Below are positions 1-9,467 of a DNA stretch of 64,000 nucleotides, piece after piece. The first letter of the stretch is position 1, and the number at the start of each line of letters is the position of its first letter. The notes under the pieces are model-generated. The model searched no databases. It had not been told where the DNA came from and worked only from the letters and a program-made list of their open reading frames with translations. Source of the DNA: Paraburkholderia kururiensis JCM 10599 = LMG 19447 (GTDB lineage Bacteria > Pseudomonadota > Gammaproteobacteria > Burkholderiales > Burkholderiaceae). Location of the stretch: NCBI RefSeq assembly GCF_003986935.1, contig NZ_RJZE01000012.1, positions 157,500 to 221,499 of the forward strand, given 5' to 3'. The translations under genes were made by a program, and so were the position numbers.

Positions 1-137
1 TCGCGCTTGCCGTTCGTGTGAACGTAGATCACGTTGTCCGAAAGCAGCGCGCTGAGCAACGGTCCGTCGCCGTCCACCATCGCGCGAAAGCGGTCGCGCT
101 CCAGCGCGCGAATCGCCTCGATCACTTTTGCCGCCAT
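1..137 (-). CDS. NTF2-like/DUF4440 family protein, N-terminal part
   Basis: Only the first 45 or so codons lie in the window; the gene runs off the left edge. Translation on the minus strand starts MAAKVIEAIRALERDRF and continues to LLSDNVIYVHTNG. This pattern, a helix followed by a strand ending in Y-V-H-T/S-N-G, is typical of SnoaL/DUF4440-type NTF2-like proteins, small cone-shaped folds that serve as enzymes or ligand-binding domains. The start is the ATG at 137. The substrate cannot be inferred. It lies in the same direction as the PagL-like gene, 49 nt downstream of it. Confidence 0.6.
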   Translation of the reverse strand, partial: MAAKVIEAIRALERDRFRAMVDGDGPLLSALLSDNVIYVHTNGKR

Positions 138-186
138 CGCTTGCGCCCCTTATGCATCGGCCGGCCGCCGCGAGAGCAGCCACGAT

Positions 187-750
187 TCAGAAGTTGTACT
201 GCAGGTATAGCTGGCTGAAATTTATACCAGGATTGGGCTCTTTGATACCGGCGTTCGATACATGCTGGAAGCGATAGCCGGCCTGGTACTGCTGATGGTT
301 GCCGAACTGCGCCCCTACGCCCACCATGTCGGCGAACTGGAAGGCCGTGGAAAGCGTATAGGAGGTCGAGATCGTGGGACTGGTGAGCAACCGCACGCCG
401 ACGCCGGCTTCCACGAACGGCCGCACCCAGCCCGAACTCTTCACGAACCGGAGCACCGGCCCCACACCGAACTCGCCGATGTTGTTGTGCACGTTGCCTT
501 CGTCGGTATGCCACCACGCCGCGTGAGCCTCGCCCAGCACCGTGAAGTGCCAGCCGCCGATTTCCCACCACGTGATGTTCGGATCCCAGACAAACCCCAG
601 ATCCAGCTTGCGGACATGGTGATCGGCCACCGCGCCCGTCACCTGGATACCGAATTGGTCCGCCGCCGCGCTGCCGGACAGACCCACCAGCGCCGCCGCC
701 AGCGCTGCCTGTGCGACCCGGCTGCGCCACGCCCAGTTTTCTCTGATCAT
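187..750 (-). CDS. pagL: Acyloxyacyl hydrolase, PagL-type lipid A 3-O-deacylase
   Basis: Outer-membrane beta-barrel enzyme that removes the 3-O acyl chain from lipid A. 187 residues, the usual PagL size. Residues 1-30 form a signal peptide ending A-A-A/D. The rest alternates in barrel fashion and ends in a C-terminal aromatic (Y-N-F), as outer-membrane barrels do. The PagL signature H-x-S-N-A-G is at residues 163-168, giving the catalytic His163 and Ser165. By my recollection of the P. aeruginosa enzyme the catalytic Glu lies 14 residues after the His; here that position is Asn177. A ribosome binding site AGGGTG precedes the ATG. Transcribed away from rpoH. Membership of the family is clear; full activity is less so. 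Confidence 0.85.
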   Translation of the reverse strand: MIRENWAWRSRVAQAALAAALVGLSGSAAADQFGIQVTGAVADHHVRKLDLGFVWDPNITWWEIGGWHFTVLGEAHAAWWHTDEGNVHNNIGEFGVGPVLRFVKSSGWVRPFVEAGVGVRLLTSPTISTSYTLSTAFQFADMVGVGAQFGNHQQYQAGYRFQHVSNAGIKEPNPGINFSQLYLQYNF

Positions 751-1107
751 CGAACACCCTGTTAGTCGGATTTTGATCTTGATCGACGAGCGATCGTCCC
801 AACATAGGCCAGCAGATTAGCAAAAACCGAACCTGTCCCTCATCGCTCTTCGCAGCAAATAACTCCTTCAAATTCCGGAAAAATCGACCGCTTTTTGCGG
901 CGCTGCTGGCTTCCGCGAGAATTCTACGCGCGGCCTGACAATTCTGCCCACGGGGCGTCACACTATTAAAAGACGAATTTCGATAGCATTCCGGGAACCT
1001 CCGGCCCTGGAATCTATCCAAGAATTAGCACTCGGTAAACCAGAGTGCTAACATGCACCGTACAGTCGAAGTCTGACTTTGCAAGAACCCCAGAGGAGTT
1101 CCCATCC
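751..1107. other. Intergenic region between pagL and rpoH
   Basis: Divergent promoter region of 357 nt with no gene that I can support. It is more AT-rich than its surroundings and carries the CIRCE operator next to rpoH. A GGAAC element at about 993 and a TCCAA element 16 nt after it resemble a sigma-E-type promoter, but the match is weak. Confidence 0.6.
1025..1051 (+). promoter_or_regulatory. CIRCE element (HrcA operator) upstream of rpoH
   Basis: A perfect inverted repeat TTAGCACTC, nine-base spacer GGTAAACCA, GAGTGCTAA. This equals the CIRCE consensus at all 18 arm positions and has the exact 9-nt spacing. CIRCE is bound by the heat-shock repressor HrcA. It ends 56 nt before the rpoH start codon, so HrcA should repress rpoH and link the two heat-shock circuits. 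Confidence 0.95.
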
Positions 1108-2043
<936 letters not shown>

Positions 2044-2101
2044 CTGGACGTGACGGCGGCCGCGGCCATCCGCGGTTGCCGCCCTTCCATCGTTCCTCTC
2101 C

Positions 2102-2136
2102 AAGCCCGCTGCCCCGAACAGGCAGCGGGCTTTTTT
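2102..2136 (+). terminator. Rho-independent terminator of rpoH
   Basis: GC-rich stem AAGCCCGCTGCC / GGCAGCGGGCTT with a seven-base loop, followed by a run of six T. It ends rpoH transcription before the cydD gene. Confidence 0.93.
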
Positions 2137-2262
2137 GCGCCTTTGCGCCGGCCTCCCGCCTTTGTGCGGCAAATCATCACAACCCGGAAATCGCGATCCG
2201 GCGACGATAGAATCTGCGTCCGCCTCCGCGCCGACGCCTTGCAAGCGCGAACTGAAGGCCGC

Positions 2263-2276
2263 TTGACCTAAATCAC
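2263..2276 (+). promoter_or_regulatory. Possible FNR/Anr-type box upstream of cydD
   Basis: TTGAC-CTAA-ATCAC matches the FNR/Anr consensus TTGAT-N4-ATCAA at 8 of 10 positions. It lies about 100 nt before cydD. Control of cytochrome bd genes by oxygen sensors of this family is known in other proteobacteria; binding here is inference. Confidence 0.45.
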
Positions 2277-2373
2277 GCTTCAGAACGGGGTTCGGGTTAA
2301 AAAAAGCACCATCAACCCACCGCATGCCGGACCGCGCACCCTTCGCCGCCCGGCGCGCTCTTCCCGCTTCTCT

Positions 2374-4167
2374 ATGACGCCCGCCTCACCGCACCTGAAC
2401 AAGACTCTCGATGCCTGGCTCGCGCGCCGCACCGGCTCCGCGCGCGGCGGCCTTCGTCTCGCCGTGGCCGCCGGCCTTGCCGCCGGCTTGCTCGTGATCG
2501 TGTCGTCCGCGCTGCTTGCATGGACGGTCAACGCTGTCGTGGTCCGAGGCGCCGCGCTCGCCGACGTGTGGATCGCGCTCGCCGCCATGTTGCCCGTGTT
2601 CGCAGCACGCTTCGCGTTCACGCTGGCTTCGGAGCGCCTCGCCTTGCGCGCCGCCGCCAGGGTACGCGGCGAACTGCGCGCCGAACTCGTGCGCAAGATT
2701 CACGCGCTCGGCCCGGCGTGGCTCAAGGGCGAAGCAACGGGCGCGCTCGCAAGCCGCGCGGTCACCGGCATCGACGCGCTCGAGGGCTATTACGCCCGCT
2801 GGCTGCCCAATCGCGCGCTCACGTCGATGCTGCCCATCGCGATTCTCGTGGTGGTGTTTCCCATCGACTGGGTCTCCGGGCTCGTTCTCACGCTCACCGC
2901 ACCGCTGATTCCCGTATTCATGATTCTGGTGGGCAAGCGTTCGGTCGAAATGAACCAGCGCCAATGGCATCAGCTGACGCGCCTCGCCGCACGGTTTCTC
3001 GACACACTCCAGGGCCTCACCACGCTCAAGCTCTTCAACGCGAGCCGGCGCGAGGCACAAGTGGTGGCCCGCCTCTCGGAAACGTATCGGCAGAGCACGA
3101 TGCAGGTTCTGCGCATCGCGTTCCTCTCCGCGGTTGTGCTGGAGTTTCTCTCGACGGTGAGCATCGCGATGGTGGCCGTGCTGATCGGTTTCAACCTGCT
3201 GTACGGCAAGGTGCATTTCCAGCCCGCGTTCCTCGTTCTGCTGCTCGCGCCCGAGTTCTATCTGCCGCTGCGTACGCTCGGCACGCACTATCACGCGCGC
3301 ATGGAAGCGATCGGCGCCGTCGAGCACATCGCGGCCATTCTCGATACGCCGCAGCCGCAAACCCACGCTGCGCGCACGCCGCTCGCCGCCGCGCAGCAGT
3401 ACGGCATCGCATTCGACGCGGTCTCGTTCGCCTATGACGCGAACCAGCCGGCGCTGGACCGCGTGAGCTTCGCGCTCGAACCCGGACGCATCACGGCGCT
3501 CGTCGGCCCGAGCGGGGCAGGCAAGAGCACGGTGCTGAACCTGCTGCTCGGCTTCGTGGCGAACCAGCAAGGCAGCATCCGCATCAACGGACAGTCGCTC
3601 GCCGAGGTCGAACCGGCAAGCTGGCTCGCACAGGTCGCGTGGGTGCCGCAACGCGCGCACGTGTTCCTCGGCAGCGTGCGCGACAACATCCAGATCGCAA
3701 ATCCCGCTGCATCGTTCGACGCCGTGCGCGCCGCCGCGCAACAGGCAGGCGCCGACGACTTCATCATGGCGCTCCCGAACGGCTACGACACGCCGCTCGG
3801 CGAACGCGGCGCGGGCCTTTCCGGCGGGCAGATCCAGCGCCTCGCGCTGGCACGCGCCTTCCTCAAGGACGCGCCCGTACTGCTGCTCGACGAACCCACG
3901 GCCCATCTGGATTCCGCAACGCAGGCGCACATTCACGAAGCCCTGCGCAGACTCGCGCACGGCCGCACGGTGCTGCTCGTGGCGCACCGTCCGGCCACCG
4001 CGCGTCTTGCGGACCACATCGTGGTGCTGGACGGCGGCAAGGTCGCGCAAAGCGGGACGCACGAGGCGTTGATCGGCGAGGACGGGCTGTACCGCGAGTT
4101 GATCGGCGCTGGCGTTGACAGTACTGGCCGTACATCGGCCGCAACGCCGCATCCTGCCGCGGGGTGA
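2374..4167 (+). CDS. cydD: Thiol reductant ABC exporter subunit CydD
   Basis: Half of the CydDC heterodimer, an inner-membrane ABC exporter of glutathione and cysteine needed for assembly of cytochrome bd. 597 residues: about six membrane segments in residues 20-320, then an ATPase domain with Walker A G-P-S-G-A-G-K-S-T, signature L-S-G-G-Q, and Walker B V-L-L-L-D-E-P followed by the H-loop region. The first ATG is used although no strong ribosome binding site is visible, so the start is the least certain part. It is followed after 4 nt by cydC and then by cydABX, so exporter and oxidase sit in one locus. Confidence 0.93.
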   Translation: MTPASPHLNKTLDAWLARRTGSARGGLRLAVAAGLAAGLLVIVSSALLAWTVNAVVVRGAALADVWIALAAMLPVFAARFAFTLASERLALRAAARVRGELRAELVRKIHALGPAWLKGEATGALASRAVTGIDALEGYYARWLPNRALTSMLPIAILVVVFPIDWVSGLVLTLTAPLIPVFMILVGKRSVEMNQRQWHQLTRLAARFLDTLQGLTTLKLFNASRREAQVVARLSETYRQSTMQVLRIAFLSAVVLEFLSTVSIAMVAVLIGFNLLYGKVHFQPAFLVLLLAPEFYLPLRTLGTHYHARMEAIGAVEHIAAILDTPQPQTHAARTPLAAAQQYGIAFDAVSFAYDANQPALDRVSFALEPGRITALVGPSGAGKSTVLNLLLGFVANQQGSIRINGQSLAEVEPASWLAQVAWVPQRAHVFLGSVRDNIQIANPAASFDAVRAAAQQAGADDFIMALPNGYDTPLGERGAGLSGGQIQRLALARAFLKDAPVLLLDEPTAHLDSATQAHIHEALRRLAHGRTVLLVAHRPATARLADHIVVLDGGKVAQSGTHEALIGEDGLYRELIGAGVDSTGRTSAATPHPAAG

Positions 4168-4171
4168 AGCC

Positions 4172-6019
4172 ATGACGACGAAAACACCCAATACGATGGC
4201 CCCGCGCATGCACGTCACAAACAGCACCAACAGCAGCGACGTCAACAATGCGAGCAACACCGCCCGCGCCGACCTCATACGCCTCGTCACGCTTTTCCGT
4301 CCGTACTGGAAATGGATGGCGGCCGGCATCGCCGTGTCGTTCGTCACGCTGATCGGCAACGTCGCGCTCATGGCGATTTCCGGCTGGTTCATCGCTTCGA
4401 TGGCGCTCGCCGGCATCAATCACATCGTCTTCGACTACTTCACGCCCGCTGCCCTCATTCGCGCCTGCGCCATCGTGCGCACGGGCGGCCGCTACATCGA
4501 ACGGCTCGTCACGCACGAAGCCACCTTCCGTCTGCTCGCGAAGCTGCGCGTCTGGTTCTACGAGCGCATCGAACCGCTCGCGCCGGCGTGTCTGCAACAC
4601 ACGCGCGGCGCCGATCTGCTCACGCGCATCCACGCCGACATCGAAAGCCTGAACCACGTCTACCTGCGCGTGATCCTGCCGATGGCAACAGGCGCGCTCG
4701 GCGCCCTTTTGATCGTCGCGACGATGGCGGCATTCGACGTGGCAGTGGCGTTCGTCACACTCGTCTTCCTCGCCCTCGCGGGCGTCGTGCTGCCGGCGCT
4801 GGTCTATCGGCGTGCGAGCGGCCCGGCCGCGACAGGCATCGCTCAACGCGCGCAGTTGCAGGACGCCATCGTCGACGACCTCCAGGGACTCGCCGAGCTA
4901 CGCGTGTACGGTGCGGCAGAAGGTCACGCACAACGTATCGAGCAGCTCTCCGGCGCCCTGCTCGATACGCAGGTGAAGCTCAACGACATCAAGGCCATCG
5001 CACAGGCGGCCCTCTCCGCAGCGGCGTCGCTTGCGATGTGGGGCGCGCTCTTGATTGCCATTCCGCGCGTCAGCGCAGGCACACTGCCGCCGGCCGACCT
5101 CGCGATGCTCGCGCTCTTCGTGCTCGCCAGTTTCGAGGCGGTGGTTCCGCTGCCGCTCGCCATGCAGATGCTTGGCGAAAGCCTCGCCGCCGCGCGGCGC
5201 ATCTTCGCGCTCGCCGACGCGCAACCCGCCGTGCACGACCCCGAAACCTCCACGCCGCTCGCCGCGAGCAACGACCTGCGATTCAGCCACGTCGGCATGC
5301 GCTATCCCGACGCGGCTCACGCCGTGCTCCACGACGTGTCGTTCGATCTGCCCGCGGGACGGCGGCTCGCCATCGTGGGCGGCAGCGGCGCGGGCAAGAC
5401 CAGCATCGCGAACCTGCTGTTGCGCTTCTGGGACTACCAGCAAGGCAGCATTACGTTGGGCGGCGTCGAGCTGCGCGAGGCCGCTGCCACGGATCTGCGC
5501 GCACGCATCGCCGTCGTCGCGCAGGACACCTATCTCTTCAACGCGACGATCCGCGAAAACCTGCTGCTCGCCCGGCCCGACGCCGACGAAGCCGCGCTCG
5601 AAGCCGCCTGTCGGGCGGCCCAGTTGCACGACTTCATCCAGAGCTTGCCGCAGGGGCTCGACACCGAGATCGGCGAGGCGGGCACCCGCTTGTCCGGCGG
5701 CCAGGCGCGGCGCCTTGCGGTCGCGCGCGGCCTGCTGCGCGACGCGCCCATCCTGATTCTCGACGAACCCACGGAAGGCCTCGACACGGCTACCGAAGCC
5801 GATTTGCTGCGCTCGATCATGCAGCTCATGGAAGGGCGCACGGTGCTGCTCATCACGCACCGGCTGTCTGCGCTCGCCGGGTTGGTGGACGAGGTGATCG
5901 TGCTGGACGAAGGGCGCATCGTCGAACAGGGCGCCGCGCAAACCCTGCTCGCACGCGACGGCGCCTTCTCCACGCTCCTGCGCAACGACAGCGTTCAGCC
6001 AGCCGGGCAAGACGTCTGA
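4172..6019 (+). CDS. cydC: Thiol reductant ABC exporter subunit CydC
   Basis: Partner of CydD in the CydDC thiol exporter. 615 residues from the ATG at 4172, which has a GGGGTGAAG ribosome binding site and starts 4 nt after the cydD stop; a longer reading from 4115 would overlap cydD and lacks such a site. Residues about 30-330 form the membrane domain. The ATPase domain shows G-G-S-G-A-G-K-T-S (Walker A), L-S-G-G-Q (signature) and I-L-I-L-D-E-P-T-E-G-L-D (Walker B/D-loop). The N-terminus is rich in Asn, Ser and Thr and is probably disordered. Confidence 0.93.
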   Translation: MTTKTPNTMAPRMHVTNSTNSSDVNNASNTARADLIRLVTLFRPYWKWMAAGIAVSFVTLIGNVALMAISGWFIASMALAGINHIVFDYFTPAALIRACAIVRTGGRYIERLVTHEATFRLLAKLRVWFYERIEPLAPACLQHTRGADLLTRIHADIESLNHVYLRVILPMATGALGALLIVATMAAFDVAVAFVTLVFLALAGVVLPALVYRRASGPAATGIAQRAQLQDAIVDDLQGLAELRVYGAAEGHAQRIEQLSGALLDTQVKLNDIKAIAQAALSAAASLAMWGALLIAIPRVSAGTLPPADLAMLALFVLASFEAVVPLPLAMQMLGESLAAARRIFALADAQPAVHDPETSTPLAASNDLRFSHVGMRYPDAAHAVLHDVSFDLPAGRRLAIVGGSGAGKTSIANLLLRFWDYQQGSITLGGVELREAAATDLRARIAVVAQDTYLFNATIRENLLLARPDADEAALEAACRAAQLHDFIQSLPQGLDTEIGEAGTRLSGGQARRLAVARGLLRDAPILILDEPTEGLDTATEADLLRSIMQLMEGRTVLLITHRLSALAGLVDEVIVLDEGRIVEQGAAQTLLARDGAFSTLLRNDSVQPAGQDV

Positions 6020-6382
6020 CATGCGCGCCGCATGAGACGGCTGTTTTGACCTGCGACAAAAACCCGGCATCGCGAACTTCTTACCATCGATATGTCCACA
6101 CCAGCGTTAGGGAAATTGCTGAGGTGGACACGGCATCGGACCGCGCGACCGCCTGCTACAGCAGGCGCGGCCAAGCGATCCGACCCACACGCACGGCCGG
6201 CGGGAAGTCGCACAAAGATGACTCTGCTCGTCATAGAAACAAGACCAGAGGGTAGGCATGGCACGTTCGCGACCTTATGCCACACGCGACAGCAGCCACA
6301 CGCGGCAGCGCTTCACGTTGAGGCGCTCCCACACAGCAGCCCACCCCGCAACCGCTTCAAATCGCCTTGACTGGAGTGTCAA
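6020..6382. other. Intergenic region between cydC and cydA
   Basis: 363 nt without a supported gene. It holds a weak FNR-like sequence at 6046-6059 (TTGAC-CTGC-GACAA, 7 of 10) and a perfect 18-nt palindrome at 6150-6167. cydAB therefore probably has its own promoter here in addition to read-through from cydDC. Confidence 0.5.
6150..6167. repeat. Perfect 18-nt palindrome upstream of cydA
   Basis: CGCCTGCT-AC-AGCAGGCG, an 8-bp perfect inverted repeat with two central bases. It is about 215 nt before cydA. It could be an operator or an mRNA hairpin; there is no T-run, so a terminator is unlikely. Confidence 0.6.
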
Positions 6383-7972
6383 ATGATCAACGATACCGTG
6401 GTTGAGCTATCGCGAATCCAGTTCGCCGCCACCGCGCTTTACCACTTTCTGTTCGTCCCGCTGACGTTGGGGATGTCGTTCATGCTGGCGGCCATGGAAA
6501 CCGTCTACGTGATCACCGGCAAGCCCATCTACCGGCAGATGACGGAATTCTGGGGAAAGCTGTTCCTCATCAACTTCGCGCTCGGCGTTGCGACGGGTCT
6601 CACGATGGAGTTCGAGTTCGGCACGAACTGGTCGTTCTACTCGGGCTTCGTCGGCGACATCTTCGGTGCGCCGCTCGCCATCGAAGGCCTGATGGCGTTC
6701 TTCATGGAGTCCACGTTCATCGGCCTCATGGTGTTCGGCTGGAAGCAGCTATCCAAAGGCAAGCACCTGATGGTCACGTATCTCGTGGCGTTCGGTTCGA
6801 ACTTCTCCGCGCTCTGGATTCTGGTGGCCAACGGCTTCATGCAGAACCCCGTGGGTGCCACGTTCAATCCGGTCACGATGCGCATGGAGCTCACCAACTT
6901 CGGTGCCCTGATCTTCAGCAACGACGCGCAAACGAAGTTCGTCCACACCAGCGTGGCGGGCTACGTGACCGCCGCGATCTTCGTGACCGCCGTGAGCGCG
7001 TATTACCTCGCGCGCAAGCGTCACGTGGAACTCGCCAAGCGCTCGTTCCAGATGGCGAGCATCTTCGGCGTGCTGTCGGTTGCGGGTGTGCTGACGCTGG
7101 GCGACGCGCTCGGCTTCGTGGCCGCGCAGGCGCAGCCTTCGAAGCTCGCCTCGATGGAAGCCATGTGGCAGACCGAACCGGCGCCGGCGCCGTTCAACAT
7201 CGCGGCATGGCCTGACAACGAGACGCGCAAGAACACGTGGGCGTTGCAGGTGCCGTACGTGCTCACGCCGCTCATGACGCACACCATGGACACGCCGGTC
7301 CCCGGTGTGGACCAGATCGTCGCGGACGCCGCCAAGCGCATCAAGAACGGCATTCCCGCCGTCAACGCGCTGAAGGTGCTGAGCAGCAATCCGACCGACC
7401 CCGCCGCGCTCGCGCAGTTCAACGCGCACAAGGCCGACCTCGGCTACGGCTTCCTCGTGAAGCGCTACGCAGCAGGTCAAGACACCGCCAACGCCACGGA
7501 CGCCGACATCGCCAAGGCATCGCAGTCGGTCGTGCCGAACGTGTTCTGGATGTTCTGGGTGTTCCGCCTGATGGTGGCGCTGGGCCTCTTGATGCTGGCC
7601 TACTTCGTGATCGCCGTCATCCTCTCGCTGCGCGGCGACGTGGGCCGTCAACAGTGGTTCCTGAAGCTCGCGCCGTGGATGATCCCAGTGCCGTTCCTCG
7701 CCTGCGAAATGGGCTGGCTCACGGCGGAAATCGGTCGTCAGCCGTGGACGGTGTTCGGCCTGCTGCCCACCTGGATGTCCGCATCGAGCCATAGCGTGGG
7801 CTACATGACGTTCTCGCTGATCGGCTTCGTGCTGCTCTACTCGATCTTCATCGCCGTCGAGGCCTACCTGATGGTGAAGTTCATCCGCAAGGGTCCGGAC
7901 GAAGACCATGCTGAACCGGGCGCCACGCCCACCATCCTCACCCCGGCATTCGCCAACGACACCGCGCGGTGA
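6383..7972 (+). CDS. cydA: Cytochrome bd ubiquinol oxidase subunit I
   Basis: Heme-carrying subunit of the cytochrome bd quinol oxidase, which reduces oxygen to water at low oxygen tension without pumping protons. 529 residues, close to E. coli CydA. The N-terminal H-F-L-F-V-P-L-T-L-G (His21) matches the heme b595 ligand region. The long periplasmic Q-loop and the conserved G-R-Q-P-W motif near residue 450 identify the quinol-oxidising subunit. A GGAG-like site precedes the ATG. It is followed by cydB after 18 nt and then cydX. Confidence 0.97.
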   Translation: MINDTVVELSRIQFAATALYHFLFVPLTLGMSFMLAAMETVYVITGKPIYRQMTEFWGKLFLINFALGVATGLTMEFEFGTNWSFYSGFVGDIFGAPLAIEGLMAFFMESTFIGLMVFGWKQLSKGKHLMVTYLVAFGSNFSALWILVANGFMQNPVGATFNPVTMRMELTNFGALIFSNDAQTKFVHTSVAGYVTAAIFVTAVSAYYLARKRHVELAKRSFQMASIFGVLSVAGVLTLGDALGFVAAQAQPSKLASMEAMWQTEPAPAPFNIAAWPDNETRKNTWALQVPYVLTPLMTHTMDTPVPGVDQIVADAAKRIKNGIPAVNALKVLSSNPTDPAALAQFNAHKADLGYGFLVKRYAAGQDTANATDADIAKASQSVVPNVFWMFWVFRLMVALGLLMLAYFVIAVILSLRGDVGRQQWFLKLAPWMIPVPFLACEMGWLTAEIGRQPWTVFGLLPTWMSASSHSVGYMTFSLIGFVLLYSIFIAVEAYLMVKFIRKGPDEDHAEPGATPTILTPAFANDTAR

Positions 7973-7990
7973 TCCGCAAGGAACAAGACC

Positions 7991-9127
7991 ATGGAACTCT
8001 ATCTAATCCTCAAAGTGCTCTGGTGGCTGCTGCTCGGCGTGCTGCTCATCGGGCTTGCGACGATGGTCGGCATGGACATGGGCGTGGGCGCGCAACTGCG
8101 CTTCGTCGGCCGCACCGACGTTGAACGGCGCGTCGCGATCAACACGATCGCCCCGCACTGGGACGGCAACCAGGTGTGGTTCATCCTGGGCGGCGGCGCG
8201 ATCTTCGCGGCGTTCCCGCTCATCTACGCCACCGCGTTCTCCGGCCTCTACATCGTGATGCTGCTCCTGCTGTGGACCATGATCATGCGTCCCATCGGCT
8301 TCGAGTACCGCAGCAAGATCGACTCGCCCACGTGGCGCGGCGCATGGGACTGGGCGCTGGTGGCAAGCGGCGTCGTGCCGATGATCGTGTACGGCGCGGG
8401 CGTGGGCAACATGTTCGTGGGCGTGCCGTTCCACTTCAACTGGGACCTCACCTCGTACTACACGGGCAGCTTCATTACGCTGTTCAACCCGTTCGCGGTG
8501 CTGTGCGGCGTGCTCTCGCTGGCGATGTCGCTGTACATGGGCGCAGCCATGCTCGTGGGTCGTGCCGAAGGCGCGGTCCAGCAACGCGCGAAGAGCGTGG
8601 CGACCGTCGCCGTGATTCTCGCGGTCGTGGTGTTCTCGGTGTGCGGCGTGTGGGTCTCGCAGATGCAGGGCTACCGTCTCGTGCATTCGGTCAGCCCGGC
8701 GCTCGCGCAAACGCCGTTGCAACAACAGGTGGTCGAACTGGCCGCCGGTGCCTGGCTCGGCAACTTCAAGAGCTACCCGATTCTGTGGATCGTGCCGGCA
8801 CTCGGCTATGTGGGCCTGATTCTCGGCCTGCTCTCGCTGCGCGCGGGTCGCTCGACGCTCGCGTGGTGGCTCGGCGCGATCGCATGGATCGGCGTGATCG
8901 GCACGGCCGGCACGGCGCTCTTCCCGTTCCTGATGCCGTCGTCCAGCATGCCTAACCAAAGTCTCACTGTCTGGAACTCGGTATCGAGCCAAACGACACT
9001 CACCTGGATGACCGGCTGGACCGTGGTGTTCGTGCCGATCGTGCTCGGCTACACGAGCTGGGCGTTCCACGTGATGCGCGGCAAGGTCAAGGCGGACCAA
9101 ATCGAAACCGATCCGCACGCATATTGA
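7991..9127 (+). CDS. cydB: Cytochrome bd ubiquinol oxidase subunit II
   Basis: Second membrane subunit of cytochrome bd, which stabilises the heme sites. 378 residues, the usual length, with about eight or nine hydrophobic segments. The N-terminal region W-W-L-L-L-G-V-L-L-I-G and the motif H-W-D-G-N-Q-V-W-F-I-L-G-G-G are characteristic of CydB. A ribosome binding site AAGGAAC lies ahead of the ATG. Co-transcribed with cydA and cydX. Confidence 0.97.
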   Translation: MELYLILKVLWWLLLGVLLIGLATMVGMDMGVGAQLRFVGRTDVERRVAINTIAPHWDGNQVWFILGGGAIFAAFPLIYATAFSGLYIVMLLLLWTMIMRPIGFEYRSKIDSPTWRGAWDWALVASGVVPMIVYGAGVGNMFVGVPFHFNWDLTSYYTGSFITLFNPFAVLCGVLSLAMSLYMGAAMLVGRAEGAVQQRAKSVATVAVILAVVVFSVCGVWVSQMQGYRLVHSVSPALAQTPLQQQVVELAAGAWLGNFKSYPILWIVPALGYVGLILGLLSLRAGRSTLAWWLGAIAWIGVIGTAGTALFPFLMPSSSMPNQSLTVWNSVSSQTTLTWMTGWTVVFVPIVLGYTSWAFHVMRGKVKADQIETDPHAY

Positions 9128-9137
9128 GGACTTCGCG

Positions 9138-9335
9138 ATGAAAACCCTGTTCCACTTTCTGATCCTCGCCGTGCTCGTCGTGATCGCCATCGTGATTGGC
9201 GTCGTGGTGGGCGCTTACGGCGCGTGGTACTTCTCGTGGCTGATCGGCACGATCATGATCGTGCTGTTCGCGGCGGCGGGCGGCGTGCTCTACGACACGC
9301 AACAGAAGGAGCGCCGCGCCGCGAACGGCAAGTAA
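9138..9335 (+). CDS. cydX: CydX-like small subunit of cytochrome bd, N-terminally extended
   Basis: 65 residues starting 10 nt after cydB, with GAGG before the ATG. The C-terminal half contains W-Y-F-S-W-L-I-G-T, the signature of CydX/YbgT, which is normally a single-helix peptide of about 37 residues that stabilises the heme d site. Here this motif is preceded by an additional hydrophobic segment (residues about 5-28). There is no start codon in frame next to the WYFSW motif, so the longer form must be what is translated. Ends with a charged tail K-E-R-R-A-A-N-G-K. Confidence 0.85.
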   Translation: MKTLFHFLILAVLVVIAIVIGVVVGAYGAWYFSWLIGTIMIVLFAAAGGVLYDTQQKERRAANGK

Positions 9336-9357
9336 GCGCGCCTTCGCTTCACAAAGA

Positions 9358-9390
9358 CAAACAGCACCCGAGGGTGCTGTTTGCTTTTGG
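9358..9390 (+). terminator. Terminator of the cydABX operon
   Basis: Perfect 12-bp stem CAAACAGCACCC / GGGTGCTGTTTG with a 2-nt GA centre, followed by CTTTT. It lies between the convergent ends of cydX and the nag permease gene. Confidence 0.88.
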
Positions 9391-9467
9391 GGCGTCGCGA
9401 TGCGGGTGCGTGCCGCTTATGCGATGGCTTCGCGACGTCTCACATGCGGCAACTCACGTGCAACCCG

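Noticed and set aside
2386..4419. Long minus-strand frame (677 codons) opposite cydD
   Set aside because: Antisense shadow from high-GC codon bias; low-complexity Arg/His/Glu-rich translation and no family resemblance.
6150..6167. Palindrome as a terminator of cydDC
   Set aside because: No T-run on either side and a 2-nt centre; more like an operator.
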